From NCBI GenBank assembly GCA_937892405.1, contig CALAFS010000112.1, positions 1 to 12,811 on the forward strand: a stretch of DNA of 12,811 nucleotides, in the 5' to 3' direction. Within the stretch, counting starts at the first letter, position 1; each line of letters starts with the position of its first letter. This document shows, one piece after another, positions 6,731 through 12,811 of the stretch. Source of the DNA: an uncultured Clostridia bacterium (lineage in GTDB: Bacteria > Bacillota > Clostridia > Oscillospirales > CAG-272). Both the position numbers and the translations under genes were made by a program. The notes below the pieces were generated by a model that saw only the letters and a program-made list of their open reading frames with translations, ran no database searches and had not been told where the DNA came from.

Positions 6731-7627
6731 ATGTTCGGCTATGTAAAACCAGACAGCGGCGAGCTCCGCGTCAAGGATTACGACTTTTACCGGGCGACCT
6801 ATTGCGGGATCTGCCGTGAGATGGGGCGCGTTACGGGGAACGCTTCCCGCGTGACGCTCAGCTATGATGCCGTCTTCCTGGCTCTTGTGCGTATGCTTTT
6901 TATCGGGGAGGAGGAATTTTCCTCCCGTATGCGACGCTGTGCCGTCCACCCGATGAAAAAGCGGAACATGCTGAACAAAAACGCGGCGATCACCTATACC
7001 GCCCGCGTGTTCGCCTTGCTCTCCTATCATAAGATGCGTGACGACCTCGCGGACGAGGGCGTCACGGCGCGTGTCGCGACGCTTCCCCTCCGCCCGATTC
7101 TCTCGGGTGCGAGACGCCGTGCGGGATACGAGGCGCTCGATCGCCTGATGGCGGAAAAGCTCTCCGAGATTTCGGAGATGGAGCGCGCGGGACTCTCACG
7201 GGTGGATCCGCCGGCTTCGGCATTCGGCGATCTGCTCGGCGCGGTGTTTGCCGAGGGACTCCCCGAGCGGGAAGCGCGGGTGACACGGGAGATCGGCTAT
7301 CGGCTCGGTAAGTTCATTTACGCCGCCGATGCCGCGGAAGATTACGAAAAGGACGCGGCGAAGGGGCGGTATAACCCCTATGTCCTCTCCTACGGCGGAA
7401 AGCCGCTGTCAAAAGAAAATCGCGAGACGATTCACACCGCACTGCTTCTCGAGGCGTCGCGCATGGCGTCCGCCGTCGAGCTTCTCCCGTTTGAGAACCG
7501 CAGAATTCTCGAGAACCTCATCAAAAATATCACCTATCGCGGACTTGTCCGCCGCATCGCCTTCTTAACGGACGAAGAGCACGATGCGAAATCCCATGTG
7601 TCCGAAGAAAGGAACCCCGAGGCATGA
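6731..7627 (+). CDS. DUF5685 family protein
   Basis: This 298-residue protein has the hallmarks of the clostridial DUF5685 family. It has the N-terminal MFGYVKPDSGELRVKDYD, the YCGICREMG motif (Cys25, Cys28), a second Cys/His motif RRCAVHPMKKR (Cys70, His73), and DAAEDYEKDAAKGRYNPY at about 196-213. The Cys25/Cys28/Cys70/His73 set could bind a metal, which is my inference. The acidic DxxEDxxKD stretch superficially resembles metal-binding helices of all-alpha enzymes. No function is established. The ATG follows AGAGGAG at five bases. The gene lies 40 bases after tex, and its TGA stop overlaps the start of the J-domain gene as ATGA, a sign of coupled translation and shared function. The TGA is a true terminator here, which matters for judging the TGA at 3994. 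Confidence 0.9.
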   Translation: MFGYVKPDSGELRVKDYDFYRATYCGICREMGRVTGNASRVTLSYDAVFLALVRMLFIGEEEFSSRMRRCAVHPMKKRNMLNKNAAITYTARVFALLSYHKMRDDLADEGVTARVATLPLRPILSGARRRAGYEALDRLMAEKLSEISEMERAGLSRVDPPASAFGDLLGAVFAEGLPEREARVTREIGYRLGKFIYAADAAEDYEKDAAKGRYNPYVLSYGGKPLSKENRETIHTALLLEASRMASAVELLPFENRRILENLIKNITYRGLVRRIAFLTDEEHDAKSHVSEERNPEA

Positions 7628-8250
7628 AAGATCCGTATACCATACTCGGCGTATCAAGAGACGCCACCGACGATCAGATCAAGGAGGCGTACCGCACCCT
7701 CGCGCGGAAGTACCATCCCGACAACTACGGAGACGACAACCCCTTAAAAGATCTCGCCGTGGAGAAAATGCAGGAGGTCAACGCCGCCTATGAGCAGATC
7801 CGCAAGGAGCGTGCGGGAGGCGGACAGTCGTCCTCCGGCACGGGAAGCTATGAGCACAGTTCGGCGGGCGGGATCTATACCGAGATCCGCAAGGCGCTGA
7901 ACGCGCACCGCTTCGGCGAGGCGTCCCGTCTGATTTCCTCGGTTCCCGAGGGAGAGCGGATTGCCGAATGGCACTATCTGAACAGTATCCTCATCATGCG
8001 GCGGGGCAATGTCAACGACGCGATGCGGGAGCTGGAGATCGCGTGCGATATGGAGCCCGGGAACATGGAATATCAGAAGGCAAAGGAGATGTTCAACAAT
8101 TCCGCGCGCGGGTACGGCAGTACCTATTACGGCGGGGTGGGGAACACGACGCGCGACTCGTCCTCCGACTGTTGCGAGGTCTGCCTGACGATCAAACTCT
8201 GCGATTGCCTCTGCGAATGTATGGGCGGGGATCTGATCCCCTGCATTTAA
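7624..8250 (+). CDS. J-domain (DnaJ-like) protein with cysteine-rich C-terminal tail
   Basis: This 208-residue protein starts with a J domain (residues 2-64: DPYTILGVSRDATDDQIKEA, then the HPD signature in KYHPDNYGDD), which stimulates Hsp70 (DnaK) ATPase. A Gly/Ser-rich linker (66-85) leads to a helical segment (about 88-165) like a single TPR pair (WHYLNSILIMRRGNVNDAMR, then ACDMEPGNMEY). The tail at 182-208 packs eight cysteines (C183, 184, 187, 193, 195, 197, 199, 207). It lacks the DnaJ zinc-finger repeats and the C-terminal substrate domains, so it is a specialised class III J protein, not DnaJ itself. The tail could bind metal, be acylated, or sit at the membrane; which one is not visible. 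The start overlaps the DUF5685 stop (ATGA), with AAAGGA upstream. Its partner is probably the DUF5685 product or the membrane protein encoded next. Confidence 0.92.
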   Translation: MKDPYTILGVSRDATDDQIKEAYRTLARKYHPDNYGDDNPLKDLAVEKMQEVNAAYEQIRKERAGGGQSSSGTGSYEHSSAGGIYTEIRKALNAHRFGEASRLISSVPEGERIAEWHYLNSILIMRRGNVNDAMRELEIACDMEPGNMEYQKAKEMFNNSARGYGSTYYGGVGNTTRDSSSDCCEVCLTIKLCDCLCECMGGDLIPCI

Positions 8251-8253
8251 GCC

Positions 8254-8778
8254 ATGAAGGAGACAAAGAAGATTACGCTCAGTGCCATGATGACGGCGCT
8301 CGCCGTCGCCCTGATGGTGCTCGGCGCCGTGATCGAGACGCTCGATTTAACGATCGTGGCGGTCGCGTCGATCACCGTGGTATTCGTTCAGATCGAAATC
8401 GGGAAGCCGTACAATTTCTGCACATGGCTTGCCGCCTCTCTTTTGTCCTTTATTTTCTTCCCGCACAGTTTTGTGTGGGCGGAATTTCTCCTGCTCTTCG
8501 GCGTGTATCCGATTCTGAAAGGGTACATAGAGCGCCTGCCGCGCGGGGCGTGGTTCCCGGTGAAGCTGGTGCTTTTCAACCTGCAATTCGCGGCGCTTTA
8601 CGCCGTGGTGCGTTTTGTCCTCGGCATGCAGGACATCGGGTACGACCGTTGGTATCTGAATGTTCTGCTTTACCTGCTTGCCAACATCACGCTCTTTGCG
8701 TATGACAAGCTGATTACCGTCGTTGTGCGGATCTATCTTCTCAAGTACAGAGAAAAATTCAAAAAGTTTCTGAAATAA
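8254..8778 (+). CDS. Small multi-pass membrane protein of unknown function
   Basis: This 174-residue hydrophobic protein has five or six predicted membrane segments (about 8-28, 31-48, 55-70, 73-90, 102-124, 134-158) and a basic tail (KYREKFKKFLK). The first segment, KKITLSAMMTALAVALMVLG, resembles the start of ECF-transporter S components and similar small membrane proteins, but I see no ligand motif that would identify one. It begins three bases after the J-domain stop with no good Shine-Dalgarno sequence. Translation probably depends on ribosomes finishing the J-domain gene. It looks like a conserved clostridial membrane protein. A role tied to the J protein or to RimO downstream is only a context guess. 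Confidence 0.85.
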   Translation: MKETKKITLSAMMTALAVALMVLGAVIETLDLTIVAVASITVVFVQIEIGKPYNFCTWLAASLLSFIFFPHSFVWAEFLLLFGVYPILKGYIERLPRGAWFPVKLVLFNLQFAALYAVVRFVLGMQDIGYDRWYLNVLLYLLANITLFAYDKLITVVVRIYLLKYREKFKKFLK

Positions 8779-8802
8779 TCCGGAAAGGATCACCGAAATC
8801 TT

Positions 8803-10146
8803 ATGACAAAAGTCGGATTCATCTCCCTCGGCTGTTCCAAGAACCTGGTTGACACCGAGGTGATGCTTCGCACCCTGCATGATGCGGGGTACGAAATTAC
8901 GCCCGATGAGACCGAGGCGGAGATCATCGTCGTCAACACCTGCGGCTTTATCGAGAGTGCAAAGAAGGAGTCAATCGACAGTATTCTTGATGTCGCATGG
9001 CTCAAAAAACACGGAAAATGTAAACATATCATAGCAACCGGTTGCCTTGTGGAACGGTATCGTGAAGAAGTGATGAGAGAGATGCCCGAGGTGGACGCCC
9101 TCCTCGGCGTCGGAAGTATCGCGCATATCACGGACGCCCTCCGTGCGGTGGAGGCGGGGGAGAAGTACACCTCCTTTGAAGACAAGGAGAGCTCGCCCCT
9201 CGGCGGCGAGAGACTTCTCACCACCCCCGAATACAGCGCGTATCTGAAGATCGGCGAGGGGTGTGACAACCGTTGCACCTATTGCGCGATTCCTCTGATC
9301 CGCGGGCATTTCCGTTCCCGCCCGATGGACTCTCTGATCGCGGAGGCGAAGGAGCTGGAGACACTCGGCGTGAAGGAGATCAACCTGATCGCACAGGACA
9401 GCTCGCGCTACGGTCTTGATCTTTACGGAGAGTATAAGCTCGCCGCCCTTGTCCGTCGGATCACCGAGGAGACGAAGATTCCGTGGATCCGGATTCTCTA
9501 TTGCTATCCCGATAAGATCACCGACGAGCTGATCGAGGAGTTCCGTACGAACGACCGCCTCGTCAAATACATGGACATTCCGATTCAGCATATCTCGGAT
9601 ACGGTGCTGGCGCGTATGAACCGCCACGGCAGAAAACAGCTGATCGTGGACACGGTGAACAAGCTCCGTGAGCGGGTGCCCGGCATCGTTCTCCGCACGA
9701 CGGCGATGGTCGGCTTCCCCGGTGAGACGGAGGAGGAGTTCGCCGAGCTTTGCGACTATGTCAAGGCGGCGAAGTTCGATCGCTTCGGTGCGTTTACCTT
9801 CTCGCCCGAGGAAGGGACGGTCGCCGCAACCATGGACGGGCAGATCGACGAGCAGACGAAGCAGGATCGCTACGACACCCTGATGCAGACACAGCTCACC
9901 GTGACGGAGGAGCTGAACGCGCGTCGGATCGGCAGTACGCTGACCGTCCTGACCGAAGGCTATGACACCGCCGCGGGCATCCATTACGGGCGCTCTTTTG
10001 CCGATGCCCCCGATGTCGACGGCAAGGTGTACTTCCGTTCAAAGAAACGCATATCCGAAGGCACCTTTGTCGAAGTGAAGATCGAGGAAGCACTGGATTA
10101 TGACCTCGTAGGGACTTTGGTCCCCGAAAAGAAGGAAACTACATAA
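8803..10146 (+). CDS. rimO: Ribosomal protein S12 methylthiotransferase RimO
   Basis: RimO adds a methylthio group to the beta-carbon of a conserved aspartate of ribosomal protein S12, using two 4Fe-4S clusters and S-adenosylmethionine. The 447 residues show all three parts. The N-terminal UPF0004 domain has cluster ligands Cys11 (SLGCSKNLVDTE), Cys47 (VVNTCGFI) and Cys81 (ATGCLVERY). The radical SAM core has CDNRCTYC (Cys154, Cys158, Cys161), preceded by YLKIGEGC. The C-terminal TRAM domain is at about 375-440. The SLGCSKNLVDTE and RGxxRSR-like (RGHFRSRP) motifs favour RimO over the tRNA enzyme MiaB. The start is ATG 8803, with GGAAAGGA slightly far upstream (about 14 bases). It lies 24 bases after the membrane protein gene and 108 before pgsA, a neighbour pair common in Firmicutes. 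Confidence 0.97.
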   Translation: MTKVGFISLGCSKNLVDTEVMLRTLHDAGYEITPDETEAEIIVVNTCGFIESAKKESIDSILDVAWLKKHGKCKHIIATGCLVERYREEVMREMPEVDALLGVGSIAHITDALRAVEAGEKYTSFEDKESSPLGGERLLTTPEYSAYLKIGEGCDNRCTYCAIPLIRGHFRSRPMDSLIAEAKELETLGVKEINLIAQDSSRYGLDLYGEYKLAALVRRITEETKIPWIRILYCYPDKITDELIEEFRTNDRLVKYMDIPIQHISDTVLARMNRHGRKQLIVDTVNKLRERVPGIVLRTTAMVGFPGETEEEFAELCDYVKAAKFDRFGAFTFSPEEGTVAATMDGQIDEQTKQDRYDTLMQTQLTVTEELNARRIGSTLTVLTEGYDTAAGIHYGRSFADAPDVDGKVYFRSKKRISEGTFVEVKIEEALDYDLVGTLVPEKKETT

Positions 10147-10154
10147 TCCCGCCG

Positions 10155-10183
10155 CCGCGCAGAGCGCGGTGCCGAAAATTCGG
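10155..10183 (+). promoter_or_regulatory. Two adjacent hairpins between rimO and pgsA
   Basis: CCGCGC-AGA-GCGCGG (10155-10169) is a perfect 6-bp hairpin. CCGAA-AA-TTCGG (10172-10183) follows two bases later. Neither is followed directly by a T run, though a six-T tract lies about 30 bases on, so this is not a standard terminator. The pair sits in the longest gap inside the plus-strand gene block and could stabilise or process the message or attenuate transcription. Confidence 0.35.
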
Positions 10184-10254
10184 AGCCGGGAATAAAAAAC
10201 CTTCGATAATTCAGATTTTTTGCCGTCAAATATGGGCGGCGGAACGGAGACAAT

Positions 10255-10857
10255 ATGAAAAAGAAAAGCATGAATGTACCGAACACACTTTCGCTTTTGC
10301 GGGTGGCGCTGGTGCCTGTGTTCGTTGTTACCCTGATCTTTATGCGGGAGATTCCCGTATGGGGAAAGGTGGTTCCCACCCTGATTTATATTCTGACGGC
10401 ATTTACCGACATGCTGGACGGAAAGATTGCCCGCAAGTATCATCTGATTACCGATTTCGGAAAATTCATCGACCCACTGGCGGATAAATTCATGGTGCTT
10501 TCCTCCATGATTTCCATCGACGCGGTGATGTTTCTCGAGGGGCAGACGACCGAGGCGATCGTCTTTATGTTCGTTGTGCTTGTAATTCTGCTCCGTGAGC
10601 TTGGCGTGACGAGCCTGCGTCTCGTGGTGGCGGGGAAGAGCGGCATCGTCGTTGCCGCGAGCATGCTCGGGAAGGCGAAGACCGTCTCGCAGATGGTGGG
10701 CACGGTTCTGATTCTTCTCGAGACCACGATCTTCCCGTTCAGCGCCGAGACGCATATCGTCGCCTATGTCGTGATGGGCATCATGCTTGTCACCACCCTC
10801 TTCTCGGGCATTGATTATCTGAAGAGCTATCTTCCGTATATTGATACCAACGAATAA
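10255..10857 (+). CDS. pgsA: CDP-diacylglycerol-glycerol-3-phosphate 3-phosphatidyltransferase
   Basis: PgsA makes phosphatidylglycerol phosphate from CDP-diacylglycerol and glycerol-3-phosphate at the membrane, the committed step to phosphatidylglycerol and cardiolipin. The 200-residue protein carries the complete CDP-alcohol phosphatidyltransferase signature DxxDGxxAR-x8-GxxxDxxxD (Asp52, Asp55, Gly56, Ala59, Arg60, Gly69, Asp73, Asp77), which binds metal and the CDP group. Several membrane helices surround it. The N-terminal NVPNTLSLLRVALVPVF is typical of PgsA. ATG 10255 follows ACGGAGA with good spacing; the ATG at 10270 is less well placed. In many Firmicutes rimO and pgsA are neighbours, as here. 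Confidence 0.95.
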   Translation: MKKKSMNVPNTLSLLRVALVPVFVVTLIFMREIPVWGKVVPTLIYILTAFTDMLDGKIARKYHLITDFGKFIDPLADKFMVLSSMISIDAVMFLEGQTTEAIVFMFVVLVILLRELGVTSLRLVVAGKSGIVVAASMLGKAKTVSQMVGTVLILLETTIFPFSAETHIVAYVVMGIMLVTTLFSGIDYLKSYLPYIDTNE

Positions 10858-10888
10858 CTGACAGTCCGCTTTTGCGGGGGAGGCTTCT

Positions 10889-11629
10889 ATGCAGTCTTTG
10901 TGGCTTATTTATCCTGCCGTGATCTTTGTGATCGGCTATGCCGTTTATACCTTTCTCGGGACACCGTGGGGACGGGGCGTCGTCGGAGAGTGGCGCGTCC
11001 GCTTGGCGATCGGAAAATCGAAACCGGAAAGACAGTATGTCCTGAATGACTACACCGTCTCGGTAGAGGGGAAGTCCTCGCAGATCGACCATATCGTCAT
11101 TCGGGAAAACGGCATTTTCGTGATCGAAACGAAGAATTATTCGGGACGGATTTACGGCAATGAGAACGCGCAAGAATGGGTGCAGGTGCTGAACTACGGG
11201 AAAGTGAAAAACAAAATGCACAATCCCTTGAAGCAGAATGCGACGCATATCTACCGCCTGAAAAAACTGTTGCCGGACTATCGTCTCACCCCCATCGTGG
11301 TTTTCGTGCAGGGAAATACCGCTTTTCTCGAGACAGATAAGGTGGTTTCGATTGCGGGCATGAAGCGGATTCTCGCCCGCCCGACGGGAGAGCACCTGTC
11401 CTTTGACGCAAGACTGAAAGCCTATACCACACTGCTCCGCGCCGCAGCGGAAAAACCCGTGACGAAAAAGGAACACCTCGCCGAGATTGCAAAACTGAAG
11501 AGCGATCTCGCGAACAATATCTGCCCGCGTTGCGGCGGGCGCCTCGTGGAACGGCACGGATCGCACGGCACATTTTACGGATGCGAGAATTACCCGCGCT
11601 GCCGATTTACCAAAACGGGAACAAAATAA
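10889..11629 (+). CDS. Membrane-anchored NERD domain protein with C-terminal topoisomerase-type zinc finger
   Basis: This 246-residue protein has three parts. A membrane anchor (about 3-23) is followed by a NERD (nuclease-related) domain at about 33-160, then a four-cysteine zinc finger of the topoisomerase I C-terminal type (Cys212, Cys215, Cys232, Cys238, with GTFYGCENYPRCRF). The NERD core contains QIDHIVIRENGIFVIETKNY, giving the Asp67 and Glu80-x-Lys82 of the PD-(D/E)xK nuclease fold, plus Glu34 in GEWRVRL. The catalytic set looks intact, so DNA cleavage is possible but not proven for the family. The role of such proteins is poorly known; DNA processing or defence is suggested by the domains only. 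ATG 10889 follows GGGGAGG. It lies 31 bases after pgsA and is the last gene before a strong terminator. Confidence 0.92.
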   Translation: MQSLWLIYPAVIFVIGYAVYTFLGTPWGRGVVGEWRVRLAIGKSKPERQYVLNDYTVSVEGKSSQIDHIVIRENGIFVIETKNYSGRIYGNENAQEWVQVLNYGKVKNKMHNPLKQNATHIYRLKKLLPDYRLTPIVVFVQGNTAFLETDKVVSIAGMKRILARPTGEHLSFDARLKAYTTLLRAAAEKPVTKKEHLAEIAKLKSDLANNICPRCGGRLVERHGSHGTFYGCENYPRCRFTKTGTK

Positions 11630-11675
11630 AACCCGAAGGGGACTCCGATATATGTCGGAGTCCCCTTCGGGTTTT
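11628..11675. terminator. Bidirectional rho-independent terminator between convergent genes
   Basis: A perfect 21-bp stem (11628-11648 with 11655-11675) has a six-base loop TATATG. The arms begin with AAAACCCGAAGGGG and end with CCCCTTCGGGTTTT, so a T tract follows the GC-rich stem on both strands. It begins inside the TAA stop of the NERD gene and lies 24 bases from the end of the cyclophilin gene on the other strand. It can therefore end transcription from both sides. Confidence 0.95.
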
Positions 11676-11699
11676 CACGGCGTGTGAAAATATCCCGGA

Positions 11700-12176
11700 T
11701 CAGTCTTCGTCGGCAGTGACTTTTTTCATGCGGACGGCGATCTTCGGACGGTCGCGGAAGTCGGTGGGGATCGCCGCGATCTCGTCGACGGCGTGCATGC
11801 CGGAGACGACTTTGCCGAAGGCGGCGTAGGCGCCGTCAAGGTGCGGCGCGTCCGCGTGCATGATGAAGAACTGGGAGGAGGCGGAGTTCGGGTCTGCGGC
11901 GCGTGCCATGGAGATGACGCCGCGGGTGTGGCGGATCGGGTTATCGACGCCGTTCTGACGGAATTCACCCTTGATTGTGTGCTCGGCGCCGCCCATACCG
12001 TTGCCGAGCGGGTCGCCGCCCTGAATCATAAAGCCGGGGATCACGCGATGAAAAGTCAACCCGTCATAAAATCCCGATTTTACGAGGGAGAGAAAGTTCT
12101 TTACCGTTTCGGGCGCCGCCTCGGGGTAAAGCTCAATCTCGATTTTTTGTCCGTTTTCCATTTCGATCGTAACCAT
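11700..12176 (-). CDS. Cyclophilin-type peptidyl-prolyl cis-trans isomerase
   Basis: This 158-residue cytoplasmic enzyme (no signal peptide) catalyses proline isomerisation during protein folding. The active-site motif is FHRVIPGFMIQGGDP (residues 42-56, with catalytic Arg44, Phe49 and Gln52), followed by SASSQFFIMHAD (98-109) and LDGAYAAFGKVVSGM (113-127). This is a short single-domain form, similar to PpiB-type proteins of Firmicutes. The ATG (complement of 12174-12176) follows AAAGGAA about 10 bases upstream. It ends with TGA just before the shared terminator, so it is a single-gene unit. It is transcribed divergently from the sporulation-like membrane gene. Confidence 0.96.
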   Translation of the reverse strand: MVTIEMENGQKIEIELYPEAAPETVKNFLSLVKSGFYDGLTFHRVIPGFMIQGGDPLGNGMGGAEHTIKGEFRQNGVDNPIRHTRGVISMARAADPNSASSQFFIMHADAPHLDGAYAAFGKVVSGMHAVDEIAAIPTDFRDRPKIAVRMKKVTADED

Positions 12177-12212
12177 GTTTGAAAGTTCCTTTCGTTTCTT
12201 TTTCTATTTTAC

Positions 12213-12241
12213 TCATATTTTGCGGCAAAGAAGAATATAAT
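12213..12241 (+). promoter_or_regulatory. Candidate sigma-E sporulation promoter, overlapping a TATAAT box
   Basis: TCATATT at 12213-12219 matches the sigma-E -35 consensus KMATATT exactly. After 14 bases, AATATAAT (12234-12241) matches the -10 consensus CATACAAT at six of eight positions. The same bases contain TATAAT (12236-12241), a perfect sigma-A -10, but the matching -35 is poor. The start point would be about 20 bases upstream of the GTG start of the YtvI-like gene, whose family is sporulation-linked. Confidence 0.5.
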
Positions 12242-12268
12242 GAATGTAAATAAATGTAGGAAAATTCG

Positions 12269-12811
12269 GTGAAATTTATGGATCGTGAGAAACTTTCGAC
12301 CTATGCGCACCTGATTGTCTGCATTGCGGGGGTAGCGTTCCTTTGCTATTTCGCGGCAAAGTATGTTCTTCTTCTGTTTCTGCCTTTTCTGATCGCGTGG
12401 GGCGCGGCTTTTGCCGTCCGCCCGCTCGCCGAAGGGGTGGCGCGGCGCACCCGCCTGTCGGTCAGGCTCTGCCGCGTGCTTTTTACGGTGCTCTGTCTGC
12501 TTCTCTTTTTTGCCGTGATCGGCGGGCTGGTCGCGGGGGCGGTGTCGGAGGCGTGGCGTCTCCTCTCCGGACTCGGCGACGGGGAAGAGATCGCGGAGAA
12601 GTTCCTCGCCATTCTGCGGCTGCCTGCGGGGTGGTTCGGTGACGGGGAGGCGGGTGCCGCCCTTGCCGAGCAGGTGACGCTCGCCTTCGGGAATGCGCTC
12701 TCCGCGCTTCTCTCCGGGGCGGTGTCCTTTCTCTCGGGGGCGATCGCCTTCGTGCCGAAAGTCTTCTTATTTATTCTTGTCTCGTCGATCGCCTCGATCT
12801 ACTTCTCCTTC
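12269..12811 (+). CDS. ytvI: YtvI-like sporulation membrane protein (AI-2E transporter/PerM family), truncated by window edge
   Basis: Only the first 181 codons are present; the gene runs off the right edge. It encodes a hydrophobic protein with membrane segments at about residues 11-32, 30-55 (including LLLFLPFLIAWGAAFAVRPL) and 75-98. An amphipathic region follows, then another pair of segments ending KVFLFILVSSIASIYFSF. The FLPFLIAW...RPL and L-V-[ST]-x-I-A-x-[YF]-[YF]-[FS] patterns fit the AI-2E/PerM superfamily and especially the YtvI branch found in endospore formers. Two starts are possible: GTG 12269, eight bases after AGG of the AGGAAA site, or ATG 12278, too far from it for good spacing. 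I prefer GTG. A sigma-E-like promoter lies upstream. The exact transport role is unknown. Confidence 0.75.
   Translation, partial: MKFMDREKLSTYAHLIVCIAGVAFLCYFAAKYVLLLFLPFLIAWGAAFAVRPLAEGVARRTRLSVRLCRVLFTVLCLLLFFAVIGGLVAGAVSEAWRLLSGLGDGEEIAEKFLAILRLPAGWFGDGEAGAALAEQVTLAFGNALSALLSGAVSFLSGAIAFVPKVFLFILVSSIASIYFSF

Noticed and set aside
8971..9984. Minus-strand open frame of 337 codons opposite rimO
   Set aside because: It is a shadow of rimO, whose cluster-binding cysteines are all intact.

Overview
The window looks like a chromosomal segment from a Gram-positive spore-former of class Clostridia (Bacillota), probably an uncultured gut Oscillospirales-type organism. This is inferred from GC-rich codon use, a three-gene sugar ABC operon with a lipoprotein binding protein, the DUF5685/J-domain pair, a Tex protein, RimO next to PgsA, and a YtvI-like sporulation membrane protein at the right edge. 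No mobile element, tRNA, rRNA or CRISPR array was found.

Layout. Bases 1-485 hold a tandem non-coding repeat: three full units of 143-144 bp and one partial unit. It runs off the left edge and ends on the stop codon of a permease gene. Bases 485-3542 (minus strand) are a CUT1-type carbohydrate importer operon: lipoprotein binding protein, permease, permease, with no ATPase gene. A divergent intergenic region carries a strong plus-strand promoter (3691-3719). It drives an RsuA-family pseudouridine synthase gene (3751-4458) interrupted by an in-frame TGA. Then on the plus strand come tex, a DUF5685 gene, a J-domain gene that overlaps it by ATGA, a small membrane protein, rimO, pgsA, and a membrane-anchored NERD/zinc-finger protein. 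A 21-bp perfect hairpin at 11628-11675 terminates this run and also the convergent cyclophilin gene (11700-12176, minus). The window closes with the first 181 codons of a YtvI/AI-2E family membrane protein, preceded by a sequence matching a sporulation sigma-E promoter.

How the parts relate. The plus-strand block is mostly RNA and translation housekeeping (pseudouridylation, Tex, S12 methylthiolation) plus phospholipid synthesis. It has gaps of at most 108 nt and no obvious internal terminator, so long polycistronic messages are possible. The sugar operon is separate and divergent.

Most notable observation. The left-edge repeat is not a simple duplication. Each unit can fold into one hairpin plus a closed three-way junction. 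Where units differ inside the stems, both arms have changed together: four compensatory base-pair changes and no disrupted pair in three of the four stems. That suggests selection for a folded RNA or single-stranded DNA. Second is the isolated in-frame TGA in the otherwise intact RsuA-family gene.
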